Part shown: piece after piece, positions 1-4,967 of the stretch
Layout: the number at the start of each line of letters is the position of its first letter
How positions within the stretch are numbered: the stretch's first letter is position 1
NCBI GenBank assembly: GCA_028700615.1
Contig: JAQVSH010000072.1
Coordinates: 1 to 8,253, forward strand
Reading direction: 5' to 3'
DNA from: Bacteroidales bacterium
Lineage (GTDB): Bacteria; Bacteroidota; Bacteroidia; Bacteroidales; UBA4181
DNA: 8,253 nt
Program-made: the position numbers and the translations under genes
The notes under the pieces: model-generated
Told to the model about the DNA's origin: nothing
The model's input: only the letters and a program-made list of their open reading frames with translations
The model's database searches: none

Positions 1-255
1 AGGATTTTCATTCAGGGTCTGGATCGTTTTGGTATTCTGAGCGAAATTATTACCACCCTGACCAATGAGCTCAATGTCAATATACGTACCCTGCATGTAA
101 CCAGTCACGACGGGATCTTTGAAGGAACCATTGATCTTTACATTCACGACAGTAAAAATCTGTATGAACTGATTACAAAGATTAAAAAGATCAAAGGAAT
201 TGAACGTATCCGGAGAGAAGAAATATTGGATCCTTCTCAAGAAAAGATTGGATGA
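1..255 (+). CDS. RelA/SpoT-type (p)ppGpp synthetase/hydrolase, C-terminal fragment (ACT domain)
   Basis: The open frame entering at base 1 gives 84 residues and a TGA stop, and its start lies outside the window. The fragment opens with RIFIQGLDRFGILSEIITTL, then the ELNVNIRTLHV segment and a second strand with GTIDLYIHD, ending in a helix and strand with KKIKGIERI. This is the beta-alpha-beta-beta-alpha-beta layout of the C-terminal ACT domain of long RelA/SpoT homologues, which senses regulatory signals and controls the N-terminal synthetase and hydrolase domains. Those catalytic domains are not visible here. An isolated ACT domain could belong to another enzyme. The following Fur family gene and purA, an order I recall from Bacteroidales, and the short tail after the domain favour RelA/SpoT. 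The stop overlaps the start of the next gene (ATGA), suggesting coupled translation. Confidence 0.87.
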   Translation, partial: RIFIQGLDRFGILSEIITTLTNELNVNIRTLHVTSHDGIFEGTIDLYIHDSKNLYELITKIKKIKGIERIRREEILDPSQEKIG

Positions 256-695
256 TGAATCAAAAAGAAAAAGAGGCTATGACTCTCGGGTTTTCTGAAT
301 GGTTACAGAAAACGGGGCATAGAAAAACTCCCGAGCGTTTTGCTATTCTGACGCTGATTATGGAAGAGTCAGGACATTTTACTCCGGAGACCTTGTATTC
401 CAAAATGAAAAACAGACCTTACCACATCAGCAGAGCCACATTATACAACACCATCCGTTTATTGCTTGAGTGCGGAATCATTATCCGGCACCAGATTCAT
501 TCACAACAAAATACATACGAGAGAGCCACACTTGCTGCAAATCACGGCCACATCATCAATCTTCCGGGAGAAGAAATCATTGAATTCAATCATCCCGGAC
601 TTCAACCCATCATCGAAGAATTGTGCAACCTGCATTCTATTCAATATTCACGGCATGCTCTGTATATCTGGGGATACCCTAAGAAGGATGTATAA
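252..695 (+). CDS. Fur family transcriptional regulator lacking the zinc-binding cysteines
   Basis: This 147-residue protein has the length and layout of Fur/PerR/Zur regulators. Residues 12-80 form the winged-helix DNA-binding domain, with GHRKTPERFAIL (22-33), GHFTPETLY (41-49) and the recognition helix SRATLYNTIRLL (60-71). Residues 81-147 match the dimerisation domain. Ligands of the regulatory metal site appear present: H42, E90, H98, H100 and E111. The usual structural-zinc CxxCG after the HxH is replaced by NLPGE (103-107), and the second CxxC at the C-terminus is absent: the protein ends IWGYPKKDV. Only C74 and C125 remain, and neither is in a CxxC. The start at 252 is chosen because it overlaps the upstream stop by 4 bp; ATG at 255 is an alternative. 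The gene is likely co-transcribed with the RelA/SpoT gene. The DNA-binding family is clear. The sensed metal or signal cannot be read from the sequence. Confidence 0.9.
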   Translation: MMNQKEKEAMTLGFSEWLQKTGHRKTPERFAILTLIMEESGHFTPETLYSKMKNRPYHISRATLYNTIRLLLECGIIIRHQIHSQQNTYERATLAANHGHIINLPGEEIIEFNHPGLQPIIEELCNLHSIQYSRHALYIWGYPKKDV

Positions 696-698
696 TGA

Positions 699-730
699 GT
701 TGCTTTTCGTTAAAATTTAGTCTATTTTAG
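699..730 (+). promoter_or_regulatory. Putative Bacteroidetes-type promoter for purA
   Basis: GTTG at 699-702 is followed, after a 20-bp spacer, by TATTTTAG at 723-730. This matches the Bacteroidetes pattern (TTG-type -33 box, about 20 bp, TAnnTTTG -7 box) with one mismatch in the -7 box. It begins four bases after the upstream stop codon, so purA could be transcribed separately from the regulator gene as well as by read-through. The predicted RNA start is near 737, which leaves an untranslated leader of about 45 nt. Confidence 0.42.
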
Positions 731-742
731 CCCGTTATTTGC

Positions 743-754
743 CTCTTCGAAGAG
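743..754. promoter_or_regulatory. Perfect 12-bp palindrome between the Fur family gene and purA
   Basis: CTCTTCGAAGAG reads the same on both strands. It lies just downstream of the predicted purA transcription start and about 30 bp before the purA start codon. The position suits an operator where a dimeric repressor would block transcription. As RNA it could form only a weak 4-bp stem, so a DNA site is the likelier reading. The protein that would bind it is unknown, and the sequence is not a recognisable Fur box. Confidence 0.35.
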
Positions 755-782
755 ACTATATATTCTATATTATAAATTGACA

Positions 783-2048
783 ATGAATACTTTGGATGTT
801 TTACTCGGCCTTCAGTGGGGCGATGAAGGAAAGGGGAAAATTGTAGACGTGCTCACCCCTAAATATAATGTAATTGCCCGGTTTCAGGGAGGCCCCAATG
901 CAGGACACTCTCTGGAATTCAACAACATAAAACATGTATTACATACCATTCCTTCGGGGATTTTTCATCCCGATAAGATCAACATCATCGGAAACGGAGT
1001 GGTGATCGATCCAGTCATTTTTAAAAAAGAAATTGAAGAACTTGGTACATACGGAGTGAATTTTTCCAATCTGCTGATCTCCAAAAAAGCACATTTAATC
1101 TTACCCACCCACAGACTACTGGATAAAGCTTTCGAAATTTCCAAAGGAGATTCCAAGATCGGATCGACCCTGAAAGGAATCGGGCCGACCTATTCGGATA
1201 AAGTGGGTCGTAACGGATTACGTGTCGGAGACATTTTTACCCCCGATTTCAGGGAAAGATACGACACACTGGTTTCCAGACATCGTGAAATCTTTGAGAT
1301 GTTCCATTTTCAGGAAGATTTCTCCGAAATGGAAAAAGCATGGTTTGAATCGGTCGAATTACTCAAGACCTTTAAGATCATCAATAGTGAATATGAAATT
1401 AACCGGTACCTATCCGGCAATAACAGCATTCTGGCGGAAGGAGCCCAGGGAACCCTTCTGGATATTGATTTCGGATCTTATCCTTTCGTGACTTCCTCGA
1501 GTACCATTTGTGCAGGAGCCTGTACCGGACTTGGAGTTGCCCCTTCAAGAATCGGAAAAGTATTTGGCATTGTGAAGGCGTACTGTACCCGGGTAGGCAG
1601 CGGCCCTTTCCCTACGGAACTCAATGATGCCACCGGAGAACTTCTCAGAAAAACCGGCGCGGAATTTGGAGCTACTACCGGAAGACCCAGGAGATGCGGA
1701 TGGCTGGATCTTCCCGCACTGAAATTTTCGATCATGATCAACGGAGTTTCCAGCATGATTATGACCAAGCCTGATGTACTCTCCGTTTTTGATGAAATCA
1801 AAGTCTGCGTAGCTTATAAGGTGGATGGAGAAGAAACCGGAGAAATTCCGTATAATGTTAAGGCACAAATCGAACCGGTTTATAAAACTTTTAAGGGGTG
1901 GAAGCAGGACATAGGAAAAATCCGGAATTTTGAGGATCTTCCAGATGAATTAAAAACCTATATCGCTTTTATTGAAAAAGAAACCGGAGTCTCTTTTGGC
2001 ATTATTTCAGTGGGTCCGGATCGTTCTGAGACGATTGTAAGAATTTGA
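783..2048 (+). CDS. purA: Adenylosuccinate synthetase
   Basis: PurA catalyses the GTP-dependent joining of IMP and aspartate to adenylosuccinate, the first committed step from IMP to AMP, in the cytoplasm. The 421-residue product has the normal family length. It shows the N-terminal loop QWGDEGKGK (11-19, catalytic D14), GGPNAGH with catalytic H42, the IMP-loop segment GSTLKGIGPTY, then AEGAQGTLLDID, the RVGSGPFPTEL segment, the EFGATTGRPRRCGWLD loop, TKPDVL in the guanine-recognition position and the C-terminal VGPDRSETI. I chose ATG at 783. A TTG two codons upstream (777) is in frame, but the family typically starts close to this ATG. The gene has its own candidate promoter upstream and a strong terminator just after its stop. 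Its position downstream of a RelA/SpoT gene is notable because (p)ppGpp inhibits PurA in other bacteria. All the hallmark motifs I checked are present and I see no damage. Confidence 0.98.
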   Translation: MNTLDVLLGLQWGDEGKGKIVDVLTPKYNVIARFQGGPNAGHSLEFNNIKHVLHTIPSGIFHPDKINIIGNGVVIDPVIFKKEIEELGTYGVNFSNLLISKKAHLILPTHRLLDKAFEISKGDSKIGSTLKGIGPTYSDKVGRNGLRVGDIFTPDFRERYDTLVSRHREIFEMFHFQEDFSEMEKAWFESVELLKTFKIINSEYEINRYLSGNNSILAEGAQGTLLDIDFGSYPFVTSSSTICAGACTGLGVAPSRIGKVFGIVKAYCTRVGSGPFPTELNDATGELLRKTGAEFGATTGRPRRCGWLDLPALKFSIMINGVSSMIMTKPDVLSVFDEIKVCVAYKVDGEETGEIPYNVKAQIEPVYKTFKGWKQDIGKIRNFEDLPDELKTYIAFIEKETGVSFGIISVGPDRSETIVRI

Positions 2049-2061
2049 TTGACAATGTATA

Positions 2062-2094
2062 AATACCCCGGGATAAAATCCGGGGTATTATTTT
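2062..2094 (+). terminator. Intrinsic terminator of purA
   Basis: A 10-bp perfect stem pairs AATACCCCGG (2062-2071) with CCGGGGTATT (2080-2089), with a possible extra G-T pair and an A-rich loop. It is followed by ATTTT. It starts 13 bases after the purA stop and closes the RelA/SpoT - regulator - purA block. The mirrored A/T flanks would let it work in both directions. Confidence 0.9.
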
Positions 2095-2105
2095 CCCCAA
2101 TAGGT

Positions 2106-2137
2106 ATTGTTTTATAAATATATATTTATTATATTTG
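2106..2137 (+). promoter_or_regulatory. Near-consensus Bacteroidetes promoter with no protein gene downstream
   Basis: ATTG at 2106-2109, a 20-bp spacer and TATATTTG at 2130-2137 give a perfect TAnnTTTG -7 box at the expected distance from a TTG-type -33 box. Transcription would begin near 2143 on the plus strand. No plus-strand coding gene follows before the minus-strand gene that ends at 2354, so the promoter most likely serves the candidate small RNA described next. The surrounding DNA is very AT-rich, which raises the risk of a chance match. Confidence 0.6.
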
Positions 2138-2142
2138 CATCT

Positions 2143-2344
2143 ATAGGTTTCTTTGATTTTTAATAAATCCCAACATTAAAATGTTCGTTGCACGAACCAA
2201 ATCAGCGCAAGGACTGATCACCCGAGTCGCAAAACACAGAACTTAAATTAACCGGTGCCTATGAAAAAAACTTAAAACCAACCTTCCACTACTAAGAGTG
2301 TGGCCACGTAGGGTAAGCCTGCGCCCGTTCGTGGCACCTCTTTT
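2143..2344 (+). ncRNA. Candidate small RNA of about 200 nt, family not identified
   Basis: This interval lies between a good promoter and a terminator, holds no credible reading frame and shows several short hairpins. GTTCGT (2183-2188) pairs with ACGAAC (2192-2197), ATCAG (2201-2205) pairs with CTGAT (2214-2218), and a 3' hairpin spans 2296-2340. A longer-range pairing of GGTGCC (2254-2259) with GGCACC (2333-2338) competes with that 3' hairpin. I found no hallmark of tmRNA, RNase P RNA or SRP RNA. The segment GCCTGCG followed by GGCACCTC at the 3' end resembles, from memory, the 3' strand of 6S RNA. The Bacteroidales-1 motif, which is also defined by a promoter and a terminator, is another possibility. 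The boundaries are inferred from the signals and neither assignment is shown. Confidence 0.55.
2296..2344 (+). terminator. Intrinsic terminator of the candidate small RNA
   Basis: CCACG (2304-2308) pairs with CGTGG (2330-2334). GTG (2300-2302) with CAC (2335-2337) and GAG (2296-2298) with CTC (2338-2340) extend the stem past single-base bulges, and GGG/CCC (2311-2313/2324-2326) adds an inner helix. TTTT follows at 2341-2344. The interrupted stem and short T run make it weaker than the other terminators in the window. It stops nine bases before the end of the convergent gene, and no clear terminator for that gene is visible. Confidence 0.5.
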
Positions 2345-2353
2345 ACAAGGTGA

Positions 2354-3001
2354 TTATTGCATCGGCCTGATTCTTAATTCAATCGTCTCATCCTGAAAGG
2401 CCGTTTTTAAATCAGCAAGATTGGTATCTCCCGTATGATATGGATACAAGATCTTGGGCTTAATCATTCTGGAAGCATGAAGAGCCTGGCCAATCGTCAT
2501 TGTATAAGGTTGATTTACAGGTATAAAAGCAATATCAATATTCTTAAGTTCAGCCATTTCCGGCATATCTTCACAATCTCCGGAAATATAAATCCGAAGT
2601 CCCCCAAGGGTTAAAATGTATCCATTATCCCTCCCTTTGGGGTGAAATTGTGTATTGACAGTATTGTAGGCAGGAACGGCTTCAATCCTGATTCCGTGAA
2701 TCAGGATTTCATCTCCATTCTTCAGGGCATCCCCCTTCCCTATCGACTCTTTTACTGCAGGGTTGACAACCCACCGGGTTCCTTTTTTTTCAATTCTTTT
2801 CAGCGTGGCAGGATGAAAATGATCGTAATGATCATGAGAAATAAGCACTAAATCAGCCTCCGGGGCAGAAGAAAAATCAGCATACTCTGATACCGGATCA
2901 TTGTAGATGACATAGTCATTCCATACCATATAAAAAGACGAATGCCCACCAAAAAAGAAAATCAATTCGCCATTTCCGGTTGAAAACTTATCCTGTACCA
3001 T
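2354..3001 (-). CDS. Metallo-beta-lactamase-fold metal-dependent hydrolase (UlaG-like, COG2220 type)
   Basis: The 215-residue protein has the metallo-beta-lactamase fold signatures in order: GHSSF (19-23), the metal-binding SHDHYDHFH (55-63, ligands H56, H58, D60, H61), a possible additional histidine at H120, the bridging aspartate in SGDCEDMPEM (D142), and YPYHTGDTN with H189. There is no signal peptide or membrane segment, so it should act in the cytoplasm. The single-domain layout with GHSSF near the start resembles the broad UlaG-like group. Members of that group have diverse or unknown substrates, so no reaction is assigned. The ATG at 3001 lies 42 bp after the stop of the acyl-CoA synthetase gene, and the two are probably co-transcribed. 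A link to acyl thioester or lipid metabolism is possible from context only. Confidence 0.87.
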   Translation of the reverse strand: MVQDKFSTGNGELIFFFGGHSSFYMVWNDYVIYNDPVSEYADFSSAPEADLVLISHDHYDHFHPATLKRIEKKGTRWVVNPAVKESIGKGDALKNGDEILIHGIRIEAVPAYNTVNTQFHPKGRDNGYILTLGGLRIYISGDCEDMPEMAELKNIDIAFIPVNQPYTMTIGQALHASRMIKPKILYPYHTGDTNLADLKTAFQDETIELRIRPMQ

Positions 3002-3043
3002 ATCCCTGATTTTTGAATTTTCTCAGAGAAAGATAAAAAATAA

Positions 3044-4807
3044 TCAGGAGAAAAGCGTATTGATTACCTCTTTATATCGATTAGCTACCACATTTCGTTT
3101 TACTTTCAGGGTGGGAGTTATCACACCCGTATCCTGAGACCATTCATCAGAGATCAAAGCAAATTTTTTAATTTTTTCCACCTCGCCGAAAAACTCATTG
3201 TAATGATTGACCTCCTGTTGATAATGCGCCCTAACATCCTTATGCTGAACGATTTCCACGGGAGTGGTAAAAGGAATATTTTGTTCTGTACACCAGATCT
3301 TGAGAACCGAAAAATCAGGCACAATAAGGGCTGCAGGAAATTTCTGACTTTCACCAAAAACCACAATTTGCTCAATCAGAGGAGATTCTGAGAATTTATT
3401 TTCAAGGATTTCTGGATTGACATACTTTCCGAAAGAGGTTTTAAACAAAGATTTCTTTCTTCCCGTAATCACCAGATGCCCGTACTCAACAAATTTACCC
3501 AGATCTCCCGTATGAAACCACCCCTCTTCGTCAAAAACTTCTTTGGTCAGGGCTTCATCCTTATAGTAACCGGCCATCATGTTATCCCCACGGCAAATAA
3601 TTTCTCCGTCAGGAGCAATCTTAACTTCAACCCCCGGCATTGGCTGGCCTACAGTTCCAATCCGGCGTCCAAATTTTTTATTGTGATGAACCGCAATAAT
3701 AGGACTGGCTTCTGTCATCCCGTATCCTTCAAAAACGGGCATCCCTATTCCGGAGAAGAAAGCCGCCAAAAAAGGTTTCAGGGCCGCGGCTCCGGAAACA
3801 AATATTTCAAAATTATCTCCTCCAATGGCTTCTCTCCACTTCTTATAAACCAAATGATCTGCAATGGCCTGTTTAATCCTGAAAAACAAACTATTTCCCT
3901 CTATTTTGTACTGTTTTGCCAGCTCAAAGGCCCAGTAATAAATCTTTTGCTGAAAAGGAGAAAGATGTTTTCCGGAAACATATAACTTATCATATATTTT
4001 CTCAAAGATCCGGGGAACAGCTCCCATAATATTGGGTTTGACCTCTTTAAGATTTTCTACCAGAGTTCCAATATTCTGGGCATAATAAATGGACATACCC
4101 TTATATTGATACAAATAAACCAGCATCTTTTCATAGGCATGGCATAAGGGCAAAAAACTAAAAGCTACTTTACAGGCAACCGACGGCGTCTTTTCTACCC
4201 CCAGTACATTTGCCAGAACACTCCGGTGGGTGTGCATTACACCTTTTGGAAATCCGGTAGTACCTGAAGTGTACATCAGGCAGGAAATATCATCCGGTTT
4301 CACTGCGGATTTGCGTTCTTCCAGTATTTCGGGAGAAGGATTGGCACGCCCCTGATCCGTCAATGTATTCAACACCGGATATCCTTCACAAAAATCAAAA
4401 CTGTATACGCCTGCAATTTCAGGCATCTCTTGCAAAATATTTTTTATCTTCCTTAAAATCGACTTGTCTTCCATGAAAAGAAAGCGAACCCCGGCATGAG
4501 ATAAAATGTAACGGTAATCGGATTCGGTGATGGTCGGATAAATAGGAACAGGAATTCCCCCCGCCTGCATAACTGCCATATCCACAATATTCCACTCCGG
4601 ACGGTTGCCACTGATCAGGGCCACTTTATCGCCGGGTTTGAGACCAAGCTGAATTAATCCGTAACTTGTATTCTGAACCAAATCAACATACTCCACGGGA
4701 CTGTACGTTCTCCATTGTTGACCCTGTTTTGCAGCCAAAGCCACTTTCAGATCAGGATATTTTTCACGGGAATAAGGTAAAAGATCAAATAAACGGGTTA
4801 CTTCCAT
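3044..4807 (-). CDS. Long-chain fatty acid--CoA ligase (AMP-dependent synthetase, FadD15-like)
   Basis: The 587-residue enzyme belongs to the ANL superfamily. It activates a fatty acid with ATP to an acyl-adenylate and transfers it to CoA in the cytoplasm or at the inner membrane face. Visible core motifs are the phosphate loop YTSGTTGFPKG (179-189), YGMTEASP (362-369), the hinge-region FHTGDLG (431-437) with ITGRKKSLFKTSFGKYVNP (447-465), and a C-terminal PTLKVKRN (565-572) that carries the likely catalytic lysine, K568. The long FGKYVNPEILEN segment and overall length fit long-chain acyl-CoA synthetases rather than acetyl-CoA synthetases. There is no signal peptide. It is the first gene of a minus-strand pair with the hydrolase downstream and has a good candidate promoter directly upstream. 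Chain-length preference cannot be read from the sequence; the protein looks intact. Confidence 0.94.
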   Translation of the reverse strand: MEVTRLFDLLPYSREKYPDLKVALAAKQGQQWRTYSPVEYVDLVQNTSYGLIQLGLKPGDKVALISGNRPEWNIVDMAVMQAGGIPVPIYPTITESDYRYILSHAGVRFLFMEDKSILRKIKNILQEMPEIAGVYSFDFCEGYPVLNTLTDQGRANPSPEILEERKSAVKPDDISCLMYTSGTTGFPKGVMHTHRSVLANVLGVEKTPSVACKVAFSFLPLCHAYEKMLVYLYQYKGMSIYYAQNIGTLVENLKEVKPNIMGAVPRIFEKIYDKLYVSGKHLSPFQQKIYYWAFELAKQYKIEGNSLFFRIKQAIADHLVYKKWREAIGGDNFEIFVSGAAALKPFLAAFFSGIGMPVFEGYGMTEASPIIAVHHNKKFGRRIGTVGQPMPGVEVKIAPDGEIICRGDNMMAGYYKDEALTKEVFDEEGWFHTGDLGKFVEYGHLVITGRKKSLFKTSFGKYVNPEILENKFSESPLIEQIVVFGESQKFPAALIVPDFSVLKIWCTEQNIPFTTPVEIVQHKDVRAHYQQEVNHYNEFFGEVEKIKKFALISDEWSQDTGVITPTLKVKRNVVANRYKEVINTLFS

Positions 4808-4825
4808 GGTAGTCTATATTTTCTA

Positions 4826-4857
4826 TAAAAGTAAGGACTTAATCTGAAAATATCAAC
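4826..4857 (-). promoter_or_regulatory. Putative promoter of the acyl-CoA ligase and hydrolase unit
   Basis: On the minus strand, GTTG (complement of 4854-4857) is followed by a 20-bp spacer and TACTTTTA (complement of 4826-4833), a one-mismatch fit to TAnnTTTG at the expected spacing. Transcription would start near 4820, leaving a very short leader of about 12 nt before the ATG at 4807. Confidence 0.5.
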
Positions 4858-4908
4858 CAACACATTTTTAATGTTTCAGGGAACAGAAAAATGATAATTA
4901 AAAATTAA

Positions 4909-4939
4909 TTACTAATTTCGGCGGTATTTTTTATATTTT
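4909..4939 (+). promoter_or_regulatory. Weak putative promoter of the beta-eliminating lyase gene
   Basis: TTA at 4909-4911, a 20-bp spacer and TATATTTT at 4932-4939 approximate the Bacteroidetes promoter with one mismatch in each box. It is the best plus-strand candidate in the 160-bp divergent region, and a promoter must exist there because both flanking genes read away from it. The AT-richness makes the exact placement uncertain. Confidence 0.3.
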
Positions 4940-4967
4940 TTGATTTAAAACCTAACAAAATACTACC

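Noticed and set aside
466..720. 84-codon plus-strand frame overlapping the Fur family gene
   Set aside because: It lies in an alternative frame of a clear Fur family gene, has no family motif and runs into the purA promoter region.
777..782. TTG at 777 as the purA start
   Set aside because: The ATG at 783 gives the usual PurA N-terminus. The two extra residues have no support, and TTG starts are rare in this group.
1478..1868. Two overlapping minus-strand frames of 107 codons inside purA
   Set aside because: Both are antisense shadows of highly conserved PurA coding sequence and have no recognisable domain.
2261..2275. Tiny reading frame Met-Lys-Lys-Thr followed by a stop inside the small RNA candidate
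   Set aside because: Four codons in an A-rich run arise easily by chance. There is no downstream same-strand gene to attenuate, so a leader peptide makes no sense here.
3476..3985. 169-codon plus-strand frame within the acyl-CoA ligase gene
   Set aside because: It is antisense to conserved motifs of an intact acyl-CoA synthetase. Its length reflects the codon pattern of the real gene.
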